Assembly: GCA_001871165.1 (NCBI GenBank)
Contig: MNUT01000014.1
Coordinates: 1 to 34,360, forward strand
Length of the DNA stretch: 34,360 nucleotides
Source of the DNA: Candidatus Falkowbacteria bacterium CG1_02_37_21
GTDB lineage: Bacteria > Patescibacteriota > Patescibacteriia > Patescibacteriales > UBA12465
Direction of reading: 5' to 3'
Positions 1 to 9,832 of this stretch are shown here, piece by piece; position 1 is the first letter of the stretch; each line of letters starts with the position of its first letter. The notes under the pieces were generated by a model. That model saw only the letters and a list, made by a program, of their open reading frames with translations, ran no database searches and was not told the origin of the DNA. Position numbers and translations under genes: made by a program.

Positions 1-1927
1 CCTTATTACGGACCACCGAATCATTGGTAATACCGATAGAATTATCAGTATTAGCCGGTTTAACTATCAATGGGTAACGCAAATCTTCCCGAATATCATC
101 ATCTAGAGAATAAACATAGTCCCATTCCGGCGTAGGAATTTTATGATAAGCTAATAGTTTTTTGACTCTAATTTTATCAATACATAAACCGAGCGTAAAA
201 GGATTAGAACCGGTATAAGGAATTTGCAAAGTATCTAAAATAGCAGCCACATGAGGTTCTAATAAACTAGAATTATTAATTCTTTCACAAACATTAACGA
301 CTAAGTCCACTTCACTAACTCGCAAATCATTAAAAGCTTGTGGCAAGTCATTAAAATCAAAAAAGCTAACTTTATAACCTCGCTCTTTTAAATTCCTTTC
401 AATATCCTTACCAATCACGGTTAAATCTTTCTCTACTACAGTTTCCTGATTAGTGAGATTTTCCTCATATAAATTACAAGCAATGCCAATATGCAAATTG
501 CGCTGATTAGAAATTGCCATGCGTCTAATTTTTTCAATCTTACTCCGTCGCTTTAACATGTCAGTATTAAGAGCGGAGACAGAAAAAGGCGAGCGACGCG
601 CCGTCTTACCAATAGAAGAAGCGGGATGAAAACGAGCAATTTCATAACCGACTTCCTGCTCAATTATTTCTAAATTATCCCGAGCGTCTAAAGCATTAAA
701 ACCAGTCACTAATACCCAACCCAGATATTCATAACCATCCGGCGGCGCCAAAACCGAATCACCAATTTTTTTATCAAATTGAAATTCTTGTACATAAGCT
801 CGTCTCTTCAAATCTTCCGGAATGTCCAGGTTAACTAAAATGCCCGAATAGTCGGCGCAAAAAGTTTTCGCGGCTAAATATTCAAAAGGCCCGTCGGGGA
901 ATTCAAACTTCGGGATATAAATACCACAAGAAATCTTAAGTAAATTTTCTATTAAATCCACATGCCAAGCCCCTTTAACACTGGGTAATATTTCATCACC
1001 ACCGACCCGTAAATTTATTTCTAGAGGTATAGGACCGCACGTGGTTGACTTTGCCTCAAAATGGACACAGGCGTTTAAAATTCCTAACTTTTCTAAAGTC
1101 TCATCCGCCATCGCCAAGAGTTCCGCCTGATTCTTAATCGGTAAACTGGAAGGAGTCATGCGTGTCGTTTCAATAAAGAAAGGCTCCTTAGTTTGACCAT
1201 TATCACTAATGGCACAGAATTTTATCTTCCCATTCTGAACTAAAATGTCCATGTCCACTTCATCACCGTCAATATATTCTTCCACAAAAACATCTAAACC
1301 ATCATTAAGGGCCGATTCTATTTTAGGCGAAACTTCTTTCTTTAAATAATTATAACTGGCGCGTAATTCTGCTTCATTATTAACTTTAACCACAAAAGCA
1401 CTGGCTGCTCCAAAAGCCGGCTTCATTACCACGGGAAAATTCAAAAGTTTTATAACATCATCTAAGTCGCGACTGTTTTTTAATTCATAATATTTAACAA
1501 AGGGTAAACCATTAGCTTCACAAAAAGCTCGAAAAGATAATTTATTACGCACCTGACTAGTCACCTTAAAAGGCACACCGATTAGTTTATAACGATCAAC
1601 AATCTTAGAGGTCAACAAAACATCATCCTCTAAAAAAGTAATAACGCCATCTAATTTTAGATTGGCGTTATCTTTAAAAAAATTATCTAAAACCGCTAAG
1701 GCTTCAATATAATTTAGAGTATTAGCGGTTACGCAATAATCAACATAAGACTGGAAGGTGTTAGCCTCTTGGCTTAAAACAATAACTTTTAGACCCAAGC
1801 TCTTTACTCGTTTAATAAAGGTCCTCTTGGAGTGTAAGGGGTCATTAGCACCGGAGGAATTAACAATAAGAAGTGTCTTGCCGCTCAGAGACCCATGGCT
1901 GGGATCGGGATTGCCGCTACCACTCAT
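1..1927 (-). CDS. Tandem ATP-grasp protein: N-terminal carboxylate-amine ligase-like ATP-grasp plus C-terminal D-Ala-D-Ala ligase-like ATP-grasp; truncated by window start
   Basis: Not in the ORF track because the stop lies outside the window. Translating minus from ATG at 1927 gives an open frame to base 1 (MSGSGNPDPSHGSLSGKTLLIVNSSGANDPLHSKRTF...FPVVMKPAFGAASAFVVKV...VEEYIDGDEVDMDILV...PLEINLRVGGDEI...) followed by a second ATP-grasp start (NLHIGIACNLYEE...PYTGSNPFTLGLCIDKIRVKKLLAYHKIPTPEWDYV...YPLIVKPANTDNSIGI). Frame checked at both ends. Confidence 0.85.
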   Translation of the reverse strand, partial: MSGSGNPDPSHGSLSGKTLLIVNSSGANDPLHSKRTFIKRVKSLGLKVIVLSQEANTFQSYVDYCVTANTLNYIEALAVLDNFFKDNANLKLDGVITFLEDDVLLTSKIVDRYKLIGVPFKVTSQVRNKLSFRAFCEANGLPFVKYYELKNSRDLDDVIKLLNFPVVMKPAFGAASAFVVKVNNEAELRASYNYLKKEVSPKIESALNDGLDVFVEEYIDGDEVDMDILVQNGKIKFCAISDNGQTKEPFFIETTRMTPSSLPIKNQAELLAMADETLEKLGILNACVHFEAKSTTCGPIPLEINLRVGGDEILPSVKGAWHVDLIENLLKISCGIYIPKFEFPDGPFEYLAAKTFCADYSGILVNLDIPEDLKRRAYVQEFQFDKKIGDSVLAPPDGYEYLGWVLVTGFNALDARDNLEIIEQEVGYEIARFHPASSIGKTARRSPFSVSALNTDMLKRRSKIEKIRRMAISNQRNLHIGIACNLYEENLTNQETVVEKDLTVIGKDIERNLKERGYKVSFFDFNDLPQAFNDLRVSEVDLVVNVCERINNSSLLEPHVAAILDTLQIPYTGSNPFTLGLCIDKIRVKKLLAYHKIPTPEWDYVYSLDDDIREDLRYPLIVKPANTDNSIGITNDSVVRNK

Positions 1928-1975
1928 ATAAATTGTAGAAAGTGATTAAAATTTAATATTATTTAAAACACCATT

Positions 1976-2003
1976 ATTATAACATGTCATTTAAAAACTA
2001 CAA
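1976..2003 (-). promoter_or_regulatory. Sigma70-like promoter for the tandem ATP-grasp gene (TTGTAG-N16-TATAAT)
   Basis: Minus strand: TTGTAG (2003..1998), 16-nt spacer, TATAAT (1981..1976), about 48 nt upstream of ATG 1927; overlaps the stop codon of the upstream alkD-like gene. Confidence 0.45.
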
Positions 2004-2720
2004 TAAAGAGTGATGTAAATAACCCTGTCGCTGGGCGGTCGTCAATCTCTCAATAGCGTAACGCAAAGTAGTGCGTGGCAAATGATTAATGTTATCATCT
2101 AAAAATTTAAGCAGAGCTTTTTCGCTCACTCGCTTCCCCGCCTCTCTTAGCATCCAACCGACAGCCTTATGAATTAAATCATGCTTATCTTTTAATAATT
2201 TCTTGGCGACAGAAAAAGTAATATTATAATCACTGTCCAAAATAAAAGCATAAGTAGACACCATAGCTATACGCTTTTCCCAAAGATTTTTTGAAGCAGC
2301 TATTTTTAAAAGTAGGGCTGATCCGCGCTTACTCCGCACTAAATAATCACCTAAAATCTTAGGAGCTGATAAATCTACCAAGTCCCAATTATTGATGCGC
2401 TTACTACGGGACAGATAAAAATCCACCACCAATTTTCTCTCTTTTAAGGTTAGGGCCTTTTGATATTTTTGTACTAAAATCAGAAGCGCGACTAAACGAA
2501 ATTCATGAATAATGTCAGCTAAGAGCTCTTTAAGCTCCGGGTAGCTCAAATCTGTATACTGAGAGGCTATTTGTCGTTGGAGTGGCACTCGTAGGCCTAA
2601 AAACACATCACCAGCCCCATATTGACCGGGGTCAGTTTTAAAAAAACGTTGTAAAATCACAGCCTGCGACTTATCGGCGTTTTTTCTCAATTCTTTTTTT
2701 AATTGCTCTAGCCTGGACAT
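1998..2720 (-). CDS. DNA alkylation repair protein, AlkD-like HEAT-repeat family
   Basis: 240-aa ORF; helical protein with AlkD-family patterns (FFKTDPGQYGAGDVFLGLRVPLQRQIA..., NNWDLVDLSAPKILGDYL, HDLIHKAVGWMLREAGKR, MPRTTLRYAIERL-like C-terminus). Confidence 0.85.
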   Translation of the reverse strand: MSRLEQLKKELRKNADKSQAVILQRFFKTDPGQYGAGDVFLGLRVPLQRQIASQYTDLSYPELKELLADIIHEFRLVALLILVQKYQKALTLKERKLVVDFYLSRSKRINNWDLVDLSAPKILGDYLVRSKRGSALLLKIAASKNLWEKRIAMVSTYAFILDSDYNITFSVAKKLLKDKHDLIHKAVGWMLREAGKRVSEKALLKFLDDNINHLPRTTLRYAIERLTTAQRQGYLHHSLL

Positions 2721-2734
2721 GGTAATTTTTAGAA

Positions 2735-3205
2735 TTAATAATGATAATTTTTATTATTCAAAATTGTCACCGCCCGATAAATTTGCTCTAAAATCACAAC
2801 GCGCGCCAGTTCATGCGGAAAAGTTAGAGGTGATAAAGAAATTTGCGGATAACGACGATAAAGCTCGTCACTAAAACCTAAAGTTCCTCCTAAGACTAAA
2901 ATTAAAGGCTGAGTTTTTTCCAGCCAAAGAGCAAAATCCGGAGAGTTAAACATTTTTCCCCGTTCCGCCAACAGATAAACCTGAGCCGAATTTTTTTTGA
3001 CAGAACTTGATTCCAAATATTCTACAATTCTCTTGGCTTCTAACTCTTTAGATTGTATCTTATTATTTTCAGAAAATGGCGTAGCCGCTAATTCTTTTAT
3101 TCGTAAACGCACATAAGGAGACAAGCGTTTACTATACTCCGCCAGAGCTTCCTGCCAATACTTTTCTTTAACCTTGCCAATAATCAACAGAGTAATATCC
3201 AACAT
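2735..3205 (-). CDS. rlmH: 23S rRNA (pseudouridine1915-N3)-methyltransferase RlmH
   Basis: 156 aa; ITLLIIGKVKEKYW, LVLGGTLGFSDELYRR, LSPLTFPHELARVVILEQIYRAVTILNNKNYHY are typical SPOUT-family RlmH motifs. Confidence 0.95.
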   Translation of the reverse strand: MLDITLLIIGKVKEKYWQEALAEYSKRLSPYVRLRIKELAATPFSENNKIQSKELEAKRIVEYLESSSVKKNSAQVYLLAERGKMFNSPDFALWLEKTQPLILVLGGTLGFSDELYRRYPQISLSPLTFPHELARVVILEQIYRAVTILNNKNYHY

Positions 3206-3221
3206 ATAATTTACAAATCTA

Positions 3222-4118
3222 CTACTTCCCTGTCTCTAGCCAATCACTTATAACTTTTTTTAGCCCTTTAAATTGTCCGACAAAACTATGAGGGGCTTTT
3301 TTAATAATTTTTACTTGCGCTGACTGCTCGGCTAAAGCCTGACTAAACCAACTAGCAATTTCCGACATCGGTCGGTCACTATATTCATCCGCTTCGGCTA
3401 AGACTACTAAGACCGGTTTCTTATTCTTTAATAATACCAAGGGACGACGCCCGGAAGCATAAGTAAATATTTCCTCTTTCCCTTGCGGTGAATAAAGACT
3501 AAACCAACGTTGCGCGTCAATAACTGTTGGCCAAAAACCTGCCGGCATTAATTCATGTTTTTGACCATTCTTAAGCATCTGCTGAGCTTTATTTAAAGCT
3601 TTGTTATAAGATTTTCTATCATTATAAGCATAGGCATCGGCATAGTCACTCATCGGCGCCAAGAGAATAATCCCCTTAACCGGCGACTTAGGCCTCTTTG
3701 ATGAATAATAGATGCTCTTCTGACAACCGGTAGAATGACCAATTAAATAAATATTTTTTGCTCCGGCCGCCTGAGCCGAGAGCACTGCCCCATCTATATC
3801 GTCAACACAGTCAGAAAATACTTCGTGCGCCATACCGGCTTTAAACCAATCATAGCCCGATGATTTTCTAGGATTAACTTTCTTCAACATGTTTATCGTG
3901 CCGTTACCCCGATTACTAAAAGTTAAAACTGCCGTATTTTTCTTATCAACCAAGGTCTCTAAAAATTCAATGCGCGAAAAAAGATTGCCCCCTAAACCAT
4001 GCACAAAAACAAAAACATTTTTTGCTTTCTTATCTCCTAAAAATATAGAACGTAGCACCAACTTTTTAGGGGTAACAATATTAAAAATATCCATCTTAAT
4101 ATTTTTCATAAGCGCCAA
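3222..4118 (-). CDS. Alpha/beta hydrolase family protein
   Basis: 298 aa; VFVHGLGGN oxyanion region, nucleophile elbow GHSTGC, late D (ADEYSDRP) and H (APHSF). Confidence 0.8.
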   Translation of the reverse strand: MALMKNIKMDIFNIVTPKKLVLRSIFLGDKKAKNVFVFVHGLGGNLFSRIEFLETLVDKKNTAVLTFSNRGNGTINMLKKVNPRKSSGYDWFKAGMAHEVFSDCVDDIDGAVLSAQAAGAKNIYLIGHSTGCQKSIYYSSKRPKSPVKGIILLAPMSDYADAYAYNDRKSYNKALNKAQQMLKNGQKHELMPAGFWPTVIDAQRWFSLYSPQGKEEIFTYASGRRPLVLLKNKKPVLVVLAEADEYSDRPMSEIASWFSQALAEQSAQVKIIKKAPHSFVGQFKGLKKVISDWLETGK

Positions 4119-4136
4119 ATAATTTTATTACTGATA

Positions 4137-5030
4137 TTACCAACCACCACTGGCCCCACCGCCGCCGGAAGACCCGCCGCCAAAACCACCAAAACCGCCG
4201 CCCGATCCGCCTCGCCCGCCGAAACCTCCCGGACCGCCTAAAAACCAAATACCACCGCCTTTTTTCAAGGGCTTAGGAGCCGGAAAAACCCTTGAGACTA
4301 AATAGTCAAAGATAAAACCACACACAGCCAAAACTGGTGTCAAAATAGAAACCAGAGAAGAAAAGAATATTAAAGAAACTATCAGGCCAATAACCGCACC
4401 CAAAACACCGCCCTCCCACCAGCTTTTACTTCTTGCCAAATATCTATATAAGGCCGATAAAAGATAAAGGGACATAATCATAATCCACACAATACTATCA
4501 AAACTCCAATTACCCAAACCACCCCCCGCGCTAGCGTCAGCACTATATTCACCTTGCGTGGCCAATATAATTTGGTTAGTAGCGGCGTCTATACCACTAT
4601 AATAATCATTAGCCTGAAACGCGGGTCGTAAAGTTTTAGTAATAATCTGATTGGCGGTGGCGTCCGGTAAAGCCCCTTCCAGACCATAACCGGTTTCAAT
4701 CCTCATTTTCTTATCATTAATAGCAATTAACAATAAAACTCCGTTGTCTTGCTTCTCCGTACCTATCTTCCAGTCCGCAAAAAGTTTATTGGCATAATTT
4801 TCAATACTGTCCCCTTCTAAACTACTAATAATAACCACCGCTACTTCATTAGTAGAACTGGCGGTAAATTGTGTTAATTTATTTTCCAAACTACTCTTCT
4901 GCTCAGAACTTAAAACACCGGCATAATCATTAACAAAAGCGACCGGTTGCCCCGGGTTATTATAGGCCCGGGCAGGCAAACCGGCCGTGAATAAGGCCAA
5001 AAATACAATTAAAACAATCCGACCTAACAT
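4137..5030 (-). CDS. TPM domain (YgcG-like) membrane protein with Gly-rich C-terminus
   Basis: 297 aa; signal peptide, VNDYAGVLSSEQKSSLENKL, TNEVAVVIISSLEGDSIENYANKLFADWKIG, IETGYGLEGALPDA; C-terminal GGFGGFGGGSSGGGGASGGW; adjacent to lemA. Confidence 0.9.
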   Translation of the reverse strand: MLGRIVLIVFLALFTAGLPARAYNNPGQPVAFVNDYAGVLSSEQKSSLENKLTQFTASSTNEVAVVIISSLEGDSIENYANKLFADWKIGTEKQDNGVLLLIAINDKKMRIETGYGLEGALPDATANQIITKTLRPAFQANDYYSGIDAATNQIILATQGEYSADASAGGGLGNWSFDSIVWIMIMSLYLLSALYRYLARSKSWWEGGVLGAVIGLIVSLIFFSSLVSILTPVLAVCGFIFDYLVSRVFPAPKPLKKGGGIWFLGGPGGFGGRGGSGGGFGGFGGGSSGGGGASGGW

Positions 5031-5036
5031 CTTTTC

Positions 5037-5600
5037 TTAATTAATATTCAAATCAACGGCAGGAGCATTCTCTACTCCGGCAGCAACTTCAAAATAACTT
5101 TTTTCTGTATAGCCAAAGATGCCAGCTACCATATTCATAGGAATACGCTTAATCATCACATTATAAGACTTAACTTCATCGTTAAAACGACTACGCTCAA
5201 CACTAATACGATTTTCCGTTCCTTCCAGTTGAGCCATTAAAGTTTGCACGGTATCTATAGATTTAAGCTCAGGATAATTTTCCATGATTGCGAGTAAACG
5301 CCCCAAGCCACTTTCTACTTGCGTCGCGGCCGCCGCTTTTTCGCTAACGGTCTGAGCGCCAGTATAATTAGAACGTGCTGCGGCTAACTCTTCAAATATC
5401 GTTTGCTCCTGACTCATAGCGCCTTTCACGGCGTTTACTAAATTGGGAATCAAATCAAAACGTCTTTGATACTGCGTTTCCACTTGCGCCCATTTGTTAT
5501 CAACTGATTCACTGGCTGTGACTAAGCTGTTATAAGAGCTTAAAAACCACAAAGCAAGCAAAACCACCACCCCGACTATGATCCAAATTGTTTTTTTCAT
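5037..5600 (-). CDS. lemA: LemA family protein
   Basis: 187 aa; N-terminal TM, YNSLVTASESVDNKWAQVETQYQRRFDLIPNLVNAVKG, LGRLLAIMENYPELKS, FGYTEKSYFEV. Confidence 0.95.
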   Translation of the reverse strand: MKKTIWIIVGVVVLLALWFLSSYNSLVTASESVDNKWAQVETQYQRRFDLIPNLVNAVKGAMSQEQTIFEELAAARSNYTGAQTVSEKAAAATQVESGLGRLLAIMENYPELKSIDTVQTLMAQLEGTENRISVERSRFNDEVKSYNVMIKRIPMNMVAGIFGYTEKSYFEVAAGVENAPAVDLNIN

Positions 5601-5646
5601 AAAAATAATTTTAATATTTAATATTTATTTTCTCAGTTATTATAAC

Positions 5647-5675
5647 ATAAAACTGACCATTAAAGCCAGTTTTAT
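5647..5675 (-). terminator. Hairpin downstream of typA, likely intrinsic terminator
   Basis: Perfect 9-bp inverted repeat ATAAAACTG...CAGTTTTAT (5647-5655 / 5667-5675) in the typA-lemA gap; U-run short. Confidence 0.5.
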
Positions 5676-5714
5676 AATCATCAACTAATTATTAATTCAA
5701 TCAACTAAGAAGTG

Positions 5715-7499
5715 CTATCGTTTTGCTCTAACTCTTTCATTTTCCGTTAAAAATTGCTTACGCAAACGAATATTCTGAGGAGTAATTTCCAAATATTCAT
5801 CTTCGTTCATGATACTTAAAGCTCTTTCCAGGGTTAATTCCAAGGGGGGAATTAAAATAATAGCTTCATCCGTACCAGAAGCGCGCACATTAGATAATTG
5901 CTTACCCTTAATAGGATTAACCACTAAATCATTACCTTTGGCTGAGTTACCAATAACCATACCTTCATATACCGTGGTATTAGGAGAAATATATAGCTCA
6001 CCTCTATCTTGTAAATTCCACAACGAGAAAGCTAAAGACTTACCGGTGACCATGGAAACCATAGATCCCAGTTTATTTTTTTCAATCGTACCGGCATAAG
6101 GTTTAAAACCTAGAAAATGAGCACAGAGAATTCCTTCGCCCCGAGTATCTACCACAAATTCATTGCGATAACCAAGCAGACCACGTGTCGGAATTTCAAA
6201 CAATAAACGAGACTGACCATTATGCGTTTTTAAATCAGTCATTCGGCCCTTGCGCTTGGAAATTTTTTCAATTATTACTCCGGCCATAGCCTCGGGAATA
6301 TCTACAGTAATTTCTTCAAAAGGCTCTAACTTCTGACCATTCTCTTCCTTAATAATGGCTTGCGGCTGGGAAACTTGCAGTTCATAATTTTCTCGACGTA
6401 AATTTTCCAAAAGAATGGCAATATGAAGTTCACCTCGGCCATAAACTCTGTAAAAATTCATGTCAGAAAAATCTATTTTTAATCCAACATTAACTTCCAA
6501 TTCTTTCTCTAAGCGCTCTTTTATTTGACGATTAGTGACGAATTTCCCTTCCTTCCCGGCAAAGGGAGAATTATTCACCAAAAATCCCAAAGAAATTGTC
6601 GGTTCATCTATTTTAATAGCCGGTAAAGGTTCCTGATTAACGGCGGCGGCAATAGTCTCTCCGATATAAATATCAGGTAGACCGGCCACCATCACAATAT
6701 CACCCGCTACCGCTTCTGTTACTTCCTTACGAGATACTCCAGAAAAAGTAAAAAGTTTATTAGTTTTACCGGAACGAGTATCACCTTTTAAATTTTCAAT
6801 AAAAATATTTTGACCGGCCTTAATTTTTCCTTCATATATGCGACAAATAGCCAAACGACCCAAAAAATTATCGTAAGCGAGATTAAAAGGTTGGGCTAAT
6901 AATTGTTTAGTCTCTAATTCTGGATTGGAAGCAACAGCCACATGTTCTAAGATTAAGTCTAAGAGCGGATCAAGATTAGTTGATTCATCCGTTAAATTCT
7001 TCTTGGCAATTCCCTGCTTAGAAATAGCATAGATAACAGGAAAATCAAGTTGCTCATCACTAGCACCCAAATCTAAAAATAACTCATAAACCATTTCTCC
7101 CACCTCTTCCGGGCGAGCGGCTGGTTTATCAATTTTATTAATTACCACAATTGGCTTAAGTCCGAGTTCTAGAGATTTTTTTAAGACGAATTTGGTTTGC
7201 GGCATCGGCCCTTCCTGAGCATCAACCAACAACAAGACGCAATCAATGGAACGCAAAATACGCTCTACTTCAGAACTAAAGTCAGCGTGACCGGGCGTAT
7301 CCACAATATTAATTTTAGTATCACGATAAAAAACCGAGGTATTCTTAGAATAAATTGTAATGCCCCGTTCTTTTTCCAGGTCATTACTATCCATGCTAAT
7401 ATCACTATCAGTCATGCCGGTCTGACGCATTAAAGCATCGGTTAAAGTTGTTTTACCATGATCAACGTGAGCGATAATGGCGATATTCCGAATTTCCAT
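5715..7499 (-). CDS. typA: Translational GTPase TypA/BipA
   Basis: MEIRNIAIIAHVDHGKTTLTDALMRQTG, DTPGHADF, NKIDKPAARP, LLGYRNEFVVDTRGEGILCAHFLGFKPYAG. The track ORF extends to 7577; ATG at 7499 is the homology-consistent start (about 594 aa). Confidence 0.95.
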   Translation of the reverse strand: MEIRNIAIIAHVDHGKTTLTDALMRQTGMTDSDISMDSNDLEKERGITIYSKNTSVFYRDTKINIVDTPGHADFSSEVERILRSIDCVLLLVDAQEGPMPQTKFVLKKSLELGLKPIVVINKIDKPAARPEEVGEMVYELFLDLGASDEQLDFPVIYAISKQGIAKKNLTDESTNLDPLLDLILEHVAVASNPELETKQLLAQPFNLAYDNFLGRLAICRIYEGKIKAGQNIFIENLKGDTRSGKTNKLFTFSGVSRKEVTEAVAGDIVMVAGLPDIYIGETIAAAVNQEPLPAIKIDEPTISLGFLVNNSPFAGKEGKFVTNRQIKERLEKELEVNVGLKIDFSDMNFYRVYGRGELHIAILLENLRRENYELQVSQPQAIIKEENGQKLEPFEEITVDIPEAMAGVIIEKISKRKGRMTDLKTHNGQSRLLFEIPTRGLLGYRNEFVVDTRGEGILCAHFLGFKPYAGTIEKNKLGSMVSMVTGKSLAFSLWNLQDRGELYISPNTTVYEGMVIGNSAKGNDLVVNPIKGKQLSNVRASGTDEAIILIPPLELTLERALSIMNEDEYLEITPQNIRLRKQFLTENERVRAKR

Positions 7500-7548
7500 A
7501 AGATAAAAATAAAGATAAAAATGAATCCGACAAAATGCCAGAAATAAA

Positions 7549-7574
7549 AAAATTACGTATCCGACGTAATTTTT
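7549..7574 (-). terminator. Intrinsic terminator downstream of rlmN
   Basis: Inverted repeat AAATTACG-TATCCGA-CGTAATTT; minus strand stem is followed by TTTTTTT. Confidence 0.65.
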
Positions 7575-7628
7575 CATTAAGTCCTTATCATATTAATCAT
7601 TTTTTTAAAAATAGTCAAGACGTTGCCC

Positions 7629-8696
7629 TTATTTACTCCTTTTTCCTCTTAACTGCCCGCAAGCTGCGTCAATATCGGAACCAAAACTTAAACGCACGGT
7701 AGCCGCCACACCATTATCATCCAGAACTTGTTTAAAATCATCTATCCGTTCCCTGTCTGAAGACTGAAATTTACCACCGGCTTCATTATAAGGAATAAGA
7801 TTAACTAAATATAAAGGCTGAGACATTAAATTTGCTAATTCATAAGCATCTTCTTCGCTGTCATTCACGCCTTTTATCATTAAATACTCAAACATCACGC
7901 GACGACCAGTCTTAGTAATATAATTATCAACCGCTTTAAAAATATCTTTCAGGCTATATTTATTAGCCACTGGCATAATCTGACGACGCTTATCATCAGT
8001 GGTGGCATGTAAGGAAATAGCCAAATTAATTTGTATCTTCTCGCCCGCCAAACGTTTAATACCTTCAGTAATACCAGCCGTAGAAACCGACATTCGTCGT
8101 GCTCCAATATTTAAAGTTTCCGGATTGTTTAAGGATTTAACCGCCTTGATAAACTCTGCATAATTTAAAAACGGCTCACCCATGCCCATGAAAACAATAT
8201 TATCTATTTTTTCTGTCTTATCGACCAAACCCTTAGCTTCCAACTTTAAATAACGCGCCCAAAAAAGTACTTGCATTACTATCTCTTCTGCTTTTAAATT
8301 ACGACGAAAACCGGCTTGTCCGGTAGCGCAAAATGAACAACGCAAAGGACAACCGGCCTGAGAAGAAACACAAACGGTATTGCGTCCTATTTTTTCAGCA
8401 GTAGAACGAACCGAAGCCGAGCTTTTCCCTTTTTGACGAATTAAAACAGTTTCAATTTCTTGGCCATCCTCTAAAGTTATTATGGCTTTATCACTAGAAT
8501 TTCCCGAGGAACTTTGCAAAATTTCCGCGTCAATTTCTAAGGGACATTCTTCTTGTAATCTGTCCCGTAAAGTTTTAGGCAAATTAGAAGCTTCATCCCA
8601 ATTAGAAATATAATCTTGCCAAAGAAATTTATTAACCTGAGCGTAACGATATTTAGGTTCGTTGGCCAGGACTTTTGATAAATTAGATAAATTCAT
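7629..8696 (-). CDS. rlmN: 23S rRNA (adenine2503-C2)-methyltransferase RlmN, radical SAM
   Basis: 355 aa; CPLRCSFCATGQAGFRRNLKAEEI radical SAM motif, MGMGEPFLNY, SLHATTDDKRRQIMPVANKY, RLSFGSDIDAACGQLRG. Confidence 0.95.
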   Translation of the reverse strand: MNLSNLSKVLANEPKYRYAQVNKFLWQDYISNWDEASNLPKTLRDRLQEECPLEIDAEILQSSSGNSSDKAIITLEDGQEIETVLIRQKGKSSASVRSTAEKIGRNTVCVSSQAGCPLRCSFCATGQAGFRRNLKAEEIVMQVLFWARYLKLEAKGLVDKTEKIDNIVFMGMGEPFLNYAEFIKAVKSLNNPETLNIGARRMSVSTAGITEGIKRLAGEKIQINLAISLHATTDDKRRQIMPVANKYSLKDIFKAVDNYITKTGRRVMFEYLMIKGVNDSEEDAYELANLMSQPLYLVNLIPYNEAGGKFQSSDRERIDDFKQVLDDNGVAATVRLSFGSDIDAACGQLRGKRSK

Positions 8697-8697
8697 A

Positions 8698-9807
8698 TTA
8701 TTTCTTTTTTAAGACTATCTTAATTATCTCCGCCCGCGCCGAGGTACGCATCGGCGGACCCCAAGTTCCGGCGCCACCATTAACAATTAAATTAAAATTT
8801 CCCTCTTGGAAAAACCCGTAACCATAACCATGGTGCGCCCACTTAGTTAAAAAGTTATAGGGAAACATTTGCCCGTCATGAGTATGGCCGGATAATTGTA
8901 GATCAATTCCCACCTTTTTAGCAAGCGGGATATTACGCGGAGCGTGAAAAAGCAGAATGCTAGCCCGACCGGCACTATAACCAGTTTGTTTTAAGATTGC
9001 CTCCTCTAAATCAAAATCATTATCAAAAGAATAATTAATGCCAATAATTTGCAAATTATCAACCACGACCATCTTATTATCTAAAATTGTTACCGGGTTA
9101 TCCGCTAATAATTCTTTAACGCGGTTAAAACCGAGATATAAATCATGATTACCATAACTATAGTATATACCGCGTGGTGCTATAAGTTGTTTAAAAGGAT
9201 GATTTAACCAAGAAAACTCAGCCTCCATGCCGTCAAATAAATCTCCGGTAATAAAAACTGCCTCTGGCTTTAAAGCATTGGTTTGATTAATTAAACGAGC
9301 AAAAAACTTTTGACGATAAACAGCCCCCAAATGAACATCGGAAATTTGTACCACAACCTTGTCCCACCAGGCTTCCGGTAAATCTTTAATGAATACTTCA
9401 TGCTCACGCACTGTCGGTACTAAAGCGTTATAAATTCCGAAGATTGATAAGGCTAAAGCACCGCCAAAAAATATAATATTTAATAACCAAGGCGCCGCAT
9501 AAAAATTAAAATATGGACCGACAACCTTAAGAACAATCACGACAAAAATAGACAAGCAGAGGTTGGCAAATAAACCCAACCAAAAAACAGACATAACATA
9601 GTAAGAACGAAGAAACCAATTATCTCGTCTGTGAATTAAATAAGCAGAGGCAAAAATACTAAAAAAAAGTACAGTCATCACAATTCCGAGCGCTAATTGA
9701 CCACCGGCGGAAGTAATGTAAAAAAATCTTAAACTGACATACCATAGTAAGGCATGCCCGAATAAAAAACTAAGCAGAATAAAGGCGAACGAGATAAGCT
9801 GCATCAT
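8698..9807 (-). CDS. Membrane-anchored metallophosphoesterase
   Basis: 369 aa; several N-terminal TM segments, then QISDVHLG, ITGDLFDG, YGNHD, LSGHTHDGQMFP motifs. Confidence 0.9.
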   Translation of the reverse strand: MMQLISFAFILLSFLFGHALLWYVSLRFFYITSAGGQLALGIVMTVLFFSIFASAYLIHRRDNWFLRSYYVMSVFWLGLFANLCLSIFVVIVLKVVGPYFNFYAAPWLLNIIFFGGALALSIFGIYNALVPTVREHEVFIKDLPEAWWDKVVVQISDVHLGAVYRQKFFARLINQTNALKPEAVFITGDLFDGMEAEFSWLNHPFKQLIAPRGIYYSYGNHDLYLGFNRVKELLADNPVTILDNKMVVVDNLQIIGINYSFDNDFDLEEAILKQTGYSAGRASILLFHAPRNIPLAKKVGIDLQLSGHTHDGQMFPYNFLTKWAHHGYGYGFFQEGNFNLIVNGGAGTWGPPMRTSARAEIIKIVLKKK

Positions 9808-9832
9808 ATAAAACCGGAACTTAAAAAAACAA

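Noticed and set aside
3889-4122. Plus-strand 77-aa ORF
   Set aside because: Fully antisense to the alpha/beta hydrolase gene, no family signal.
4140-4210. Repeat-like GC-rich tract (ccgccgcc...)
   Set aside because: Explained by the Gly-rich C-terminus of the TPM protein; common in this family.
5809-6099. Plus-strand 96-aa ORF
   Set aside because: Antisense shadow of typA.
7197-7433. Plus-strand 78-aa ORF
   Set aside because: Antisense shadow of the typA GTPase domain.
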